This document shows, in pieces, positions 1-8,150 of a stretch of 64,000 nucleotides of DNA. A program made the position numbers and the translations under genes. This stretch comes from Turicibacter faecis (GTDB lineage: Bacteria; Bacillota_I; Bacilli_A; MOL361; Turicibacteraceae), in assembly GCF_037076425.1 (NCBI RefSeq), contig NZ_AP028127.1:1804501-1868500 (forward strand), written 5' to 3'. The notes beneath the pieces are model-generated. The model was not told the DNA's origin. It did not search any database and saw only the letters and a program-made list of their open reading frames with translations. The stretch's first letter is position 1, and each line of letters starts with the position of its first letter.

Positions 1-56
1 AGCCGACTCTTTAACAGTCTTTCATTTAATCCATCGCTCGGCCAAAAGAAGTTGGA

Positions 57-572
57 TTAATCAATTCCAAATTCTTTGGCATACTTGATCGTTCCACACA
101 CCTTCGGTACCTCTTCTTTTAGTGGATACGCCATAAAATTCTCGCTTGGCACCTCAAAAGGTGGCTTAATTCCAAAGGTAGCTGCTGGTAAATAACCGGC
201 CTTTGGGTAGTAAGTTTCACTGCCTAAGACAACCGAATAATCATAACCTAATTCACGCGCCCTGTTATGTCCCTCGTTGATTAAGGCAAGCCCAATGCCC
301 GACCTTTGATAATCAGGAAGCACCGCTAACGGGGCTAGTGCTAACACCGTTTCGCGTCCCACCTTAGCCTCGGTAAACAAAATATAACCTACAATTTTCC
401 CATCTATCTCGGCAACGAGAGATAAATCTTTAATAAACGCCTCTCCCTTCTTTAATGCCTTGACGAGCTCATGTTCATTCCCATCCGTGTGTTCTGCCTG
501 CTCAAACGCCGCTTTAATCACTGTATGGATGATTTCATCATCCTTCGTCGTCTGTTTTCTTATCAACAACAT
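57..572 (-). CDS. GNAT family N-acetyltransferase
   Basis: A single-domain Gcn5-related acetyltransferase of 171 residues, which would transfer an acetyl group from acetyl-CoA to an amine of unknown substrate. The acetyl-CoA pyrophosphate loop is seen around residues 86-95 (PDYQRSGIGLAL, the QxxGxG signature), preceded by the LAPLAVLP strand. The C-terminal part has the YYPKAGY pattern of the YhbS-like (COG3153) branch. The ATG lies 4 nt after GGAGG, and a TTG codon follows at once, so the exact start could be one or two codons downstream. It is monocistronic, with no partner gene that hints at substrate. The family is certain, the role unknown. Confidence 0.85.
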   Translation of the reverse strand: MLLIRKQTTKDDEIIHTVIKAAFEQAEHTDGNEHELVKALKKGEAFIKDLSLVAEIDGKIVGYILFTEAKVGRETVLALAPLAVLPDYQRSGIGLALINEGHNRARELGYDYSVVLGSETYYPKAGYLPAATFGIKPPFEVPSENFMAYPLKEEVPKVCGTIKYAKEFGID

Positions 573-683
573 AATCCCTCCATCACATTTAATTCATTTA
601 AACTAAGTATACCGTTGTAGCGTTAAGGCCTCAAGCTTCTTCTCCTCCCATCGTTTAAATACTCCCTCATCAAACGGCACCAT

Positions 684-722
684 AAAAAATTGCCTACGAG
701 CCGAAGCTAACGTAGGCAACCA
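684..722 (-). terminator. rho-independent terminator of rlmD
   Basis: A 9-bp perfect stem (TTGCCTACG at 690-698, CGTAGGCAA at 711-719) is followed on the minus strand by a run of T. It lies just beyond the stop codon of the methyltransferase gene. Confidence 0.85.
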
Positions 723-730
723 ACATCCTC

Positions 731-2122
731 TTATTTTCGTTTTAATGGTTTGTTTTTACGAACAAGACGTACGACACATTCCACGTGAGACGTTTGAGGG
801 AACATATCAATCGGTTGAATGTAATCAACGCGATACTTTTTCGTTAATTCTTTTAAATTTTTCGCCATCGTTGAAGGATTACATGACACATAGACAATCG
901 TTTGCGGTTGAACGCGTTTTAACATTTCAATTAATTCTTCCCCTAATCCTGTACGTGGAGGATCCACAATCACAACATCCGGTTTGAATCCGTCATTCGC
1001 CCACTTTGGAACAATTTGCTCAGCCTTTCCAACTGCGTAATACGTATTAGTTAATCCGTTTAACTTCGCATTTTCCTTCGCATCATTAATCGCTTGACGC
1101 GTAATATCAACCCCGCGAACCTCGCTTGCTTTATCCGCAACCCATTGACCAATCGTTCCAACCCCACAATAAGCATCAACGACTTTCTCTGTTCCCTTTA
1201 AAGCCGCCGCATACTTCACTTGATTGTATAATTTAACCGTTTGTTCTGGGTTTAACTGATAAAAGGCACGTGGTGATAAATTAAATTTAAATCGTCCTAA
1301 CTCATCCGAAATAAACTTCTCACCCGCTACATGTTGCAACTCTTTTCCTAAAATCTCGTGCGTATCTTCGCCGTTAATGCTCACATACACCGATTTAACA
1401 TCTGGGCAGTATTTCATTAAATCTTTCGCCAACGAATACATCTTTTTAAAATCATTATTCGCAAAAACAAATGTCACCTGAACCTCACCCGTTTTAAACC
1501 CGCGGCGAACCACAATATAGCGTGCCGTCCCTTTACGCGTCTTCGGTGCATACGCAAATACTTTATAATCATCTAATAAATCAACCGCATGATTAATAAC
1601 CTTATTAATTTCCTCATACTGAACATCACAATCCGTCACATTTACTAACTCGCGTGAGTTCATACTATAAAATCCGACCATAATTCCATCTTCATCATAA
1701 CCGACCGGCATTTGCGCGCGATTACGATAATTATAAGGGTCATTCATTCCCATCGTCGGACGAATATCACACTCATCTGGATCTAAACTTGTATAGCGCT
1801 CAATGGCCTGAGACACAGCATCACGTTTAATACGTAATTGCTCTTGATAAGACATATGTTGTAATTGACATCCACCACATTGCCCATAAACTTCGCACGC
1901 CGGTTGAACGCGATGTTTTGATTTACGCTTAATACGAACCACTTCAGCCTCTGCATAACCATTTGCCACGCGTGTACACGTCGCGACAACCTCTTCGCCG
2001 ACTAGTGTTCCTGGAATAAACACGGCTTGCTTTTTATAATAGCCGATTCCTTCACCGTTAATACCGATACGTTTAATGGTAACTAAAAATTCTTGACCAA
2101 CCTTTAAAGGAGACATCTTCAT
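731..2122 (-). CDS. rlmD: 23S rRNA (uracil-5-)-methyltransferase, RlmD/RlmCD type
   Basis: An SAM-dependent TrmA/RumA-family enzyme of 463 residues that methylates uracil C5 in 23S rRNA. An N-terminal TRAM domain (about 8-66) is followed by a cysteine cluster at C76, C82 and C85 (CEVYGQCGGC) expected to bind a 4Fe-4S cluster. The Rossmann methyltransferase part has the SAM motif DAYCGVGTIG, then DPPRTGL and the catalytic cysteine in YVSCNPSTMAKN near residue 412. Length is typical. The start ATG lies 9 nt after TTGGAGG. In many Bacillota one enzyme modifies two uridines (RlmCD), and the sequence alone does not tell which sites are used here. Confidence 0.93.
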   Translation of the reverse strand: MKMSPLKVGQEFLVTIKRIGINGEGIGYYKKQAVFIPGTLVGEEVVATCTRVANGYAEAEVVRIKRKSKHRVQPACEVYGQCGGCQLQHMSYQEQLRIKRDAVSQAIERYTSLDPDECDIRPTMGMNDPYNYRNRAQMPVGYDEDGIMVGFYSMNSRELVNVTDCDVQYEEINKVINHAVDLLDDYKVFAYAPKTRKGTARYIVVRRGFKTGEVQVTFVFANNDFKKMYSLAKDLMKYCPDVKSVYVSINGEDTHEILGKELQHVAGEKFISDELGRFKFNLSPRAFYQLNPEQTVKLYNQVKYAAALKGTEKVVDAYCGVGTIGQWVADKASEVRGVDITRQAINDAKENAKLNGLTNTYYAVGKAEQIVPKWANDGFKPDVVIVDPPRTGLGEELIEMLKRVQPQTIVYVSCNPSTMAKNLKELTKKYRVDYIQPIDMFPQTSHVECVVRLVRKNKPLKRK

Positions 2123-2252
2123 TTATTTAAACCTCCAACTGTATTTTTTCATTTATCTTTTAATCTTACCACATTCGCTCACATTTTACACTGAAATCTC
2201 TACATTTTACGACAACCCTTTCTCTTCCCTAAAAAAAATTAAATGGTAATAC

Positions 2253-2280
2253 TTGACTATCTTTTAAAAGGTGCTACAAT
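2253..2280 (+). promoter_or_regulatory. sigma-A-type promoter of the lysine-riboswitch transcript
   Basis: TTGACT at 2253-2258, a 16-nt spacer and TACAAT at 2275-2280, with an extended -10 TG (GTGCTACAAT). The predicted start near 2287 lies about 20 nt before the first stem of the riboswitch. Confidence 0.75.
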
Positions 2281-2306
2281 AGGCTTAATTGAATACGTTG
2301 CTTGTT

Positions 2307-2489
2307 CTCTTTGATGAGTTAGAGGCGCATGGCCAATGAGTAGGAATTTCGAGAGTGACGTCCATGACAAATTCCAAAAGGTGTCCATGCCGAAGTCTTG
2401 TTTGTGTCAATCAAACTTGTGCTGGTGTTACGTTAAATAGGCTTAACACTGTCACTACGAAAGTAGTGGAGGACTAATGATCGGAGAGT
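2307..2489 (+). ncRNA. lysine riboswitch (L-box) aptamer
   Basis: The core matches the L-box family: AGAGGCGC after the P1 5' strand, then GAGTA, GCCGAAG, GCTGGTG, CACTGTCAC and the closing GTGGAGGACTAAT. P1 can be drawn directly: CTCT/TTGAT/TTAG on the 5' side (from 2307) against CTAATGATCGGAGAG at 2475-2489. The element precedes an intrinsic terminator and a cation/amino-acid transporter gene, the usual context. Lysine binding should stabilise P1 and favour termination. Recognition is from consensus memory, not from a covariance search. Confidence 0.93.
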
Positions 2490-2532
2490 TAAATGATACC
2501 TGTCATCTGACGTCTACTTCTCGTAGGCCTGA

Positions 2533-2573
2533 AGAGTCATGTTAGAGTTTAACTCAACATGACTCTTTTTTTT
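2533..2573 (+). terminator. riboswitch-controlled intrinsic terminator
   Basis: The stem AGAGTCATGTT (2533-2543) pairs with AACATGACTCT (2556-2566), extended inward by GAGTT/AACTC, and is followed by a run of nine T. An alternative antiterminator is visible: GAGTTAAA at 2486-2493, overlapping the 3' strand of P1, is exactly complementary to TTTAACTC at 2548-2555. P1 formation and terminator formation are therefore linked. Confidence 0.9.
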
Positions 2574-2623
2574 ATCAAAAGGACAGTTACTTATTCAAAT
2601 TAAACAAAGGGAGAGGATTTTAT

Positions 2624-4210
2624 ATGACTGGAACAATCTATTCTTTAATTCCCGCGTTACTGACCATTGCCCTTGTCATCTTAACGCGTCGTGTTGTTTT
2701 ATCACTTGGGGTCGGGGCATTATCAGCCGCCTTTATTTTGGCCAACTTTAACCCGCTTCAAACATTAGAAATCTTAATGAGGTCATTTAGCGGACTTATC
2801 GTTGAAGAAAATGGACTCTTCGGATTCTTAAATGACTGGAACATGTCCATTATTTTCTTCTTACTTGCCCTTGGGGTCATCACCGCTTATATTGTTTTAT
2901 CAGGGGGAGCCACAGCCTTCACCAATGCCATTATTAAACGCGTTAAATCACGTGAGGGTGTTCAATATACGGCAGCCCTCTTAGGAATTCTTATCTTTGT
3001 CGATGATTACTTTAACGCCCTTGTTGTTGGAAACGTCTCTAAACCATTAGCAAAAGAACAACGTGTCTCACGGGCACGATTATCTTATATCGTCGATTCA
3101 ACCTCAGCACCTGTTTGTGTTATTTCACCTATTTCAAGCTGGTCAACAGGAATCATGGGATCGATGGCGGTTATTTTTGCAAGCACAGGAGCGACTTATA
3201 ATACGTTTTCTGCCTTTTTAACAACAATCCCTTACCACTTCTATGTTCTTGTAACGGTCATCATGGTCTTCATCGTCATTAAATATAACTTCAATATTGG
3301 ATTAATGAAAACCTATGAAGAAAGTGCCCTCAATCAGCAAGACACCTCACTCACTCATGCTGAGGCGACCGCTCAAGAAATGGATGCTCAATCATCTAAA
3401 GGATCCGTATGGGATTTAATCGCCCCAATCTTAACTTTAATTATCGTGACCGTTTGTACCATGGCATATACGGGATACACAGGAGCAATCAACTCAGAAT
3501 CAGACTTCAATCTCTTCTTTGCCATCCTAGAAAACATTAGTTTAGCGACTTCACTCCGCATCGGAGGATTAGCTGGACTCGTTGTTTCAATGGCACTGAC
3601 TTGCCGCCACATCATGGCACGCGAAATTTCATTCGCTCAATATACAAAAGCATTTTTCCTAGGGATGAAATCAATGGTCGGAGCCATCATCATCTTATTA
3701 TTAGCTTGGGCAATTTGTGACCTCGTTGGTACACTTGATGCAGGTGGGTATCTTGCTTCACTCATTACACAGGCTAATATTGCACCAGGACTCATTCCAA
3801 TGGTCATGTTTATGGTCGCTAGTTTCATGGCATTTGCGACGGGAACCTCTTGGGGATCATTCGGTATCTTACTTCCAATTGCGGGTTCAGTCGCTGCTGC
3901 CCTAGACATGGATCTCATGATTCCGATTATGGCCGCTGTCTTATCAGGAGCGATCTTCGGAGATCACGCCTCACCCATTTCAGATACCACATTGCTTTCT
4001 GCAACAGGAGCGGGATGTGACCTCGGCGCACACTTTAACTCTCAACTTCCTTACGCCCTACTATCAGCAACGATTGCTGCCATCGGGTATTTAGTATTTG
4101 GACTGAGTCAAAGCTTACTCATCGCCTACGGAGTCATGGCCGTTTGCTTAATCGCGGTTATCTTCTATGCGAAACGAAACAGAAAATCAAGGGAAGAAAT
4201 TTCAAAATAA
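2624..4210 (+). CDS. NhaC-family transporter under lysine riboswitch (LysW-type, predicted lysine importer)
   Basis: A polytopic membrane protein of 528 residues with roughly 11-13 hydrophobic segments, belonging to the NhaC Na+/H+ antiporter superfamily. Family-like elements include the conserved loop IFVDDYFNALVVGN near residue 125 and FATGTSWGSFGILLPI near 405, followed by DHASPISDTTLLSATGAGCD. Family members are annotated as sodium/proton antiporters, but copies behind an L-box are predicted lysine transporters (LysW type), which I favour here because the riboswitch sits directly upstream. The ATG follows AGGGAGAGG by 10 nt. The gene is monocistronic and ends in a strong terminator. Confidence 0.85.
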   Translation: MTGTIYSLIPALLTIALVILTRRVVLSLGVGALSAAFILANFNPLQTLEILMRSFSGLIVEENGLFGFLNDWNMSIIFFLLALGVITAYIVLSGGATAFTNAIIKRVKSREGVQYTAALLGILIFVDDYFNALVVGNVSKPLAKEQRVSRARLSYIVDSTSAPVCVISPISSWSTGIMGSMAVIFASTGATYNTFSAFLTTIPYHFYVLVTVIMVFIVIKYNFNIGLMKTYEESALNQQDTSLTHAEATAQEMDAQSSKGSVWDLIAPILTLIIVTVCTMAYTGYTGAINSESDFNLFFAILENISLATSLRIGGLAGLVVSMALTCRHIMAREISFAQYTKAFFLGMKSMVGAIIILLLAWAICDLVGTLDAGGYLASLITQANIAPGLIPMVMFMVASFMAFATGTSWGSFGILLPIAGSVAAALDMDLMIPIMAAVLSGAIFGDHASPISDTTLLSATGAGCDLGAHFNSQLPYALLSATIAAIGYLVFGLSQSLLIAYGVMAVCLIAVIFYAKRNRKSREEISK

Positions 4211-4213
4211 ATC

Positions 4214-4264
4214 AAAAAGGAACCGATCGCAGGGGGGAAACTGCAAGTCGGTTCCTTTTTTTAT
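4214..4264 (+). terminator. terminator of the lysine transporter gene
   Basis: AAAAAGGAACCGA (4214-4226) pairs with TCGGTTCCTTTTT (4248-4260), with a G-rich apical loop and a trailing T run. Confidence 0.9.
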
Positions 4265-4459
4265 ATTAAAGAGAGGTTGAGAGAATTGGAGAAAAAATAT
4301 TTATAACTATCAGAAAAGGATAATTATAAATGACTTATCTTTGAAATAGAGAACTTTAAACCATCATTTAAAGTATAGCCGGACGACTATTAACTTGGGG
4401 GGAGTCATCTCTACTCACCCCTATTATGGGGCGAAGCTTTTATTTTTAAACAACTCTCC

Positions 4460-4610
4460 TTTCTTTTTTTTAAAAAAATAAAAAAAACCTTAAGAGGGGG
4501 AACTCTTAAGGTTGGTAAACGGTCGTGGGGGAACACGATCCGTTTAGGGAGTGAGAAAACATAATGAATAAGAAAATCAAAGGGGAGAAAATTTATTATC
4601 ATTTTCATCC
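4460..4610 (-). ncRNA. candidate 3'UTR or small RNA with two C-rich hairpin loops
   Basis: Read on the minus strand, this stretch has two consecutive hairpins. The first pairs 4534-4545 with 4517-4527; the second pairs 4503-4513 with 4486-4496 (perfect 11 bp). Both have apical loops of TTCCCC type, and a T-rich tract after the second makes it an intrinsic terminator. An unpaired TCTCCCCTTTG lies upstream near 4582-4592. Unpaired UCCCC motifs are the hallmark of Firmicutes RNAs of the RsaE/RoxS kind that pair with Shine-Dalgarno sequences. It could equally be the trailer and terminator of pdaA, which lies upstream on the same strand. The rest of 4265-4742 shows no gene; a 65-codon minus-strand frame here has no ribosome-binding site and runs through the hairpins. 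Confidence 0.4.
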
Positions 4611-4742
4611 TCAGTTATTATTACATAAGGTTATGTTCAAAAAATGATTGAAATGTGTCTATTTTGTGTTCTTTTTTTCCACTAATTAGTAGATAATCCA
4701 AACATGACCTTATCTCGTTAACATCCTCTTTTTTCCACATTT

Positions 4743-5540
4743 TTACTCAAACGGAACAGGGGCATCCTCAGTCATTAAATATTGAATAGACTTAAATTCA
4801 TAACCTTCCTTTTGAAGTTCGGGAATTAACTTATCTAAGCATTCGGCGTTATCACTTGAAATACTATGCATTAAAATAATTGCCCCAGGATGAATGCGTG
4901 CTAGAATCTGATTATACGCATAGTCAGCGCCTTTTTGTTGGTCAACATTCCAATCCATATAAGCTAATGACCATAAAATCGTGTAATAACCTCGCTCTTT
5001 CGCAAAATCTAACATTTGTTGATTAAAATGGCCTTCTGGGGGTCTTAAATAGCGAACCATCTCTTGACCCGTAATCTCTTTATATTTATCTTCAACAAGT
5101 TGGAGCTCCTCGTTAAATTTTTCTTTCGTTACTTTGGCTAAATCAGGATGATGCCACGTATGATTTCCAACAATGTGTCCCTCGTTAGCCATTCGTTTGA
5201 CGAGATCGGCATTTTCATCAAGGAAATGACCGGTCACAAAAAATAAAGCGGGCACCTCATGTTTTTTCAAAACATCTAAAATTAATGGGGTATTCCCATT
5301 CTCATAACCGCAATCAAAGGTTAAATAAATGACCTTTTCATCGGCTGAGCCAATATAATAGGCATCATTTTGACGGACGATTTCATCAAACTCTTTACCT
5401 GGCCACGGTTGTTCATGATTCTCTCCTTTTGGAATACCCCAGCCAATATCTTTCGCCTCGGCGTGATAAACTGAGATAAAGCATAAGAGGAACGTTAGAA
5501 CCGTCAACTTCAAGAACCTAAAGTTAAGCGCTAGTTTCAT
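4743..5540 (-). CDS. pdaA: polysaccharide deacetylase, PdaA type (cortex muramic-delta-lactam pathway)
   Basis: A secreted carbohydrate-esterase-4 NodB deacetylase. A hydrophobic signal segment (residues 10-28) ends near AEA. The NodB domain has TFDCGYENGNT at 74-84 (catalytic and metal aspartate D76 region), the metal histidines H127 and H131 in NHTWHHPD, and RPPEGHF at 166-172. The GWGIPKGENHEQPWPG lead-in and the DCGYENG variant of TFDDG are typical of PdaA, which deacetylates N-acetylmuramic acid during spore cortex muramic-delta-lactam synthesis. I chose ATG 5540 because GAGAGG lies 8 nt upstream; the GTG three codons earlier overlaps that ribosome-binding site. The presence of a germination operon nearby fits a spore role. 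Confidence 0.88.
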   Translation of the reverse strand: MKLALNFRFLKLTVLTFLLCFISVYHAEAKDIGWGIPKGENHEQPWPGKEFDEIVRQNDAYYIGSADEKVIYLTFDCGYENGNTPLILDVLKKHEVPALFFVTGHFLDENADLVKRMANEGHIVGNHTWHHPDLAKVTKEKFNEELQLVEDKYKEITGQEMVRYLRPPEGHFNQQMLDFAKERGYYTILWSLAYMDWNVDQQKGADYAYNQILARIHPGAIILMHSISSDNAECLDKLIPELQKEGYEFKSIQYLMTEDAPVPFE

Positions 5541-5695
5541 GTTGTTCACCTCTCATCATAAAAATTATCATTAATAATTTGTCGTTTTTTTGTACAAAAT
5601 ATACATTAACAAACAAAAACGATCGATGTCTCAAGGCATTTCTTAACAAAAAGTATCATAGGATGAAGTAATTACTCTATTTGGGAGGAAACAGT

Positions 5696-6634
5696 ATGAA
5701 ACATATTTTTAGCATAGAATTTATAAAAAAAATTCAAGAACAATTATCACATCGTGAAATTAAAGGTCTACCTGAACAGATTGCCTTCAACTTAATCATG
5801 GCTATCGTCCCGCTCCTCGTTGTCATCGTCCAACTCGGGACTTATTTTTCGTTAAACACCGATGCCGTTAAATACTTTATTACCGCCTACGCTCCACAAG
5901 AAGTTCAACAACTACTCCTTTACTTATTCGATACATCCGCTGCTCCTCAATCTAGCACCTTTTTTGTCATTGCAACGGCCCTCTCCTTTTGTTGGATTAT
6001 CTCAAAAGGGTTTTACGGAATTTCAACAGCTTCAAACACCACCTACCAAGTCCCCCTTTTAAAATTCGCCTTTTTAGAACGCATCTTTTCTTTTATCATG
6101 CTTTGCCTAATGGTTGTCCTCCTTCTTGTTGCCATCATCCTTGTTTTCTTCGGGCAGGCCATTATCACCGCCATCTTCCACCTCTTAAACATCACCCTGA
6201 GCCCACACCTCATGATTATCATTACCGTTCTCAGAACAAGCATCAGTTTCTTTGCCTACCTCACCTTCTTTCTACTCCTGTTTTACCTCTCTCCCACCAT
6301 CAAAATCAAAATACACGAAATTATTCCCGGTGCCCTCGTCACCTCAATTGGTTGGAGCGTCGCTTCCATCGCCTTTAGCTTTTACGCGAACAAAATCGCA
6401 AACTACAATAAATTTTACGGAAGCCTCTCCGTCATCATCATCCTCCTCTTTTGGCTCTACATCCTCGGCTACGCCATCACCGTTGGTCTCCAAGTCAACT
6501 ACGTCCTAAAACGCGATTACTTCGGCGGAGTCGAATACACCCCACGCCTATCCTTTATTCAAAGATTTAAATTTCTATCCAAATGGGTGAATTTTTCAGA
6601 TAATGGCGAACAAAACTTGAAAGAAAAGCACTAA
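5696..6634 (+). CDS. YihY/BrkB family inner membrane protein
   Basis: An integral membrane protein of about 312 residues with six predicted hydrophobic segments, matching the YihY/virulence-factor-BrkB family. Typical elements are the N-terminal LPEQIAFNLIMAIVPLLVV, a central SKGFYGIS motif, and the C-terminal WLYILGYAITVGLQVNY that closes the domain. The family was once annotated as ribonuclease BN, which is not supported; its true function is unknown. An upstream in-frame TTG overlaps GGGAGG, so ATG 5696 is the better start. The second half has an unusually C-rich coding strand (many ATC, CTC and ACC codons), which gives several spurious open frames. Confidence 0.85.
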   Translation: MKHIFSIEFIKKIQEQLSHREIKGLPEQIAFNLIMAIVPLLVVIVQLGTYFSLNTDAVKYFITAYAPQEVQQLLLYLFDTSAAPQSSTFFVIATALSFCWIISKGFYGISTASNTTYQVPLLKFAFLERIFSFIMLCLMVVLLLVAIILVFFGQAIITAIFHLLNITLSPHLMIIITVLRTSISFFAYLTFFLLLFYLSPTIKIKIHEIIPGALVTSIGWSVASIAFSFYANKIANYNKFYGSLSVIIILLFWLYILGYAITVGLQVNYVLKRDYFGGVEYTPRLSFIQRFKFLSKWVNFSDNGEQNLKEKH

Positions 6635-6698
6635 CTTTTCGTATGAATCAAACCTCTACTGAATACAATGAACCATACTTACAATTGAGGTGAATATT

Positions 6699-7355
6699 AT
6701 GAAAAGAGTATGTCTAATAGCTGGATTAGCGGTGACTTTAGCAGGTTGCGCCAACAATAACGAGACAGCAAAAAGTATTTCCACACCTCAAACCCTTCAA
6801 AATTTATCTGTTGCACCTAACACGACCGCACCTGCTACAAGTGATCAAACAAGCGCATCAACTGAACAAACAACAAACGATTCTTCAAATGCCTCAGATA
6901 CTCAAACTGAGTCAGGGACAGAAAAAACATTTTCCACACAACAAGAATTCGTTGATTGTATGTATGAAAAAGTAAAAGCGCTAGAAGATACGATTTCTTT
7001 ACTCGACTCAAACTTAACACAAGTTTACTCCGTAACAGGAACAGATGAGGAAGCTGCTCAACTTTCTATTCGAAAAAACCTCATCAAACAAACGACAAGT
7101 GAAATGGAAGCCATCGAAAAATTATCGACGCCAACAGAAGAGGTCGATAAACTTCACGACTATGTCGTTAAAGCCTATGAATACAACATCGACTACAAGT
7201 CAGAGGAGTACGAAGTCTTTAAAGCTGAGAGCTTAGAAGACCGCCAAGTGTTACTCGATGCCAATGCAGAAAAGGAACAATTGGCTAAACAGTACATCAC
7301 CTTAGCATGGGCAGAAATCGATCGTCTATCAGAAACAACGTACGATCGTAAATAA
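6699..7355 (+). CDS. hypothetical lipoprotein with Ser/Thr-rich linker and helical domain
   Basis: A predicted exported lipoprotein of 218 residues. The signal peptide ends in the lipobox LAGC at about residues 15-18, so the mature protein would be anchored to the outer face of the membrane. A low-complexity linker rich in Ser, Thr, Asn and Gln (about 20-75) is followed by a charged helical region with many Glu and Lys (about 78-215), probably a helical bundle. No family is recognised. The start is ATG 6699, 8 nt after GAGG; the upstream GTG lies in the ribosome-binding site. The gene ends in a strong terminator. Confidence 0.75.
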   Translation: MKRVCLIAGLAVTLAGCANNNETAKSISTPQTLQNLSVAPNTTAPATSDQTSASTEQTTNDSSNASDTQTESGTEKTFSTQQEFVDCMYEKVKALEDTISLLDSNLTQVYSVTGTDEEAAQLSIRKNLIKQTTSEMEAIEKLSTPTEEVDKLHDYVVKAYEYNIDYKSEEYEVFKAESLEDRQVLLDANAEKEQLAKQYITLAWAEIDRLSETTYDRK

Positions 7356-7383
7356 AAACTACCCGTCAAACGGGTAGTTTTCT
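7355..7383. terminator. bidirectional terminator after the lipoprotein gene
   Basis: AAAACTACCCGT pairs with ACGGGTAGTTTT around a 3-nt loop, with T runs on both strands. It may also form the outermost hairpin of the neighbouring IS200-like element. Confidence 0.85.
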
Positions 7384-8066
7384 CCAGGGCTATAAGCCCT
7401 GATTACCGGCTAGCGTCTCAAGGCGCTAGCTTTCACTTTGTTCAAGCTACTTGCCATTGCCACCTTTGCTCACCCCTAAAGGAGTGTTCGTTCTACTGGC
7501 TACCCCTTAAAGGGGTCTTCATATTCTTTTACACTTAATTTATCCATCGCAATATCATGCTTTTCCTGATCCTGAATATATTTCCTTATCGTTGCCTCAT
7601 TTAGGCCAACCGTACTGACATAATATCCTTCTGCCCAAAAATGCCGATTTCCAAATTTGTATTTCAAATTTGCATGTTTATCAAACATCATCAATGCACT
7701 CTTTCCTTTCAAATATCCCATAAAACTAGATACACTCATTTTAGGTGGAATACTTACTAACATATGTACATGATCTGGCATTAAATGCCCTTCAATAATT
7801 TCAACTCCTTTATAGGCACAAAGTTGTTTTAAAATATCTCTTATACTTGTTTTATATTGATTATATATTATTTTTCGTCTATACTTAGGAGTAAACACAA
7901 TATGGTATTTGCACATCCATTTTGTGTGCGATAAACTATTTGTTTGATTCGCCATAAAAATCACCTTCTCTTCTAAAATAGTAGCTTGAACAACTCTATT
8001 ATAGGAAAAAAGGTGATTTTTTAATGGAGTTATAAACTTTTATTCGCCACCCGCATAGCGGGTGGT
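7384..8066 (-). mobile_element. IS200-type insertion sequence (approximate ends)
   Basis: A small element with one Y1 transposase gene and no terminal inverted repeats, as expected of the IS200/IS605 family. Its flanks carry hairpins: CAGGGCT/AGCCCTG (7386-7401) and GCTAGCG/CGCTAGC (7411-7430) on one side, CCACCCGC/GCGGGTGG (8047-8065) on the other. More hairpins lie outside (7358-7378, 8077-8091, 8097-8108), so the true ends are uncertain by tens of bases. A perfect 13-bp inverted repeat (7438-7450 and 7981-7993) brackets the gene. Confidence 0.75.
7500..7955 (-). CDS. tnpA: IS200 family transposase TnpA (Y1 HUH nuclease)
   Basis: A single-strand DNA transposase of 151 residues that moves IS200 elements by a peel-and-paste mechanism. 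The HUH metal motif is seen as DHVHMLV at about residues 61-67, and the catalytic tyrosine is in the C-terminal helix (IRKYIQDQEKHD). The KYHIVFTPKYRRK start is diagnostic of the family. Length is normal and the frame is intact, so the element may be active. ATG 7955 lies 7 nt after GAAGGTG; the upstream GTG is part of that site. No tnpB-like accessory gene is present. Confidence 0.95.
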   Translation of the reverse strand: MANQTNSLSHTKWMCKYHIVFTPKYRRKIIYNQYKTSIRDILKQLCAYKGVEIIEGHLMPDHVHMLVSIPPKMSVSSFMGYLKGKSALMMFDKHANLKYKFGNRHFWAEGYYVSTVGLNEATIRKYIQDQEKHDIAMDKLSVKEYEDPFKG

Positions 8067-8113
8067 TTTATGTTTCACACGCTTTGCGTGTTCAACAGAC
8101 TAAAGTCTCTAAT

Positions 8114-8150
8114 AAAAAAACTGAGGCTCTATTTATGAGCCTCAGTTTTT
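8114..8150. terminator. terminator overlapping the gerKB stop codon
   Basis: AAAAACTGAGGCTC pairs with GAGCCTCAGTTTTT. The TAG stop of the germination permease (8129-8131) lies in and beside the loop, so the last codons of the gene form one arm of the terminator. Confidence 0.85.

Noticed and set aside
4411-4608. 65-codon minus-strand frame downstream of pdaA
   Set aside because: No ribosome-binding site, the frame runs through two hairpins and a terminator, and the product is low complexity.
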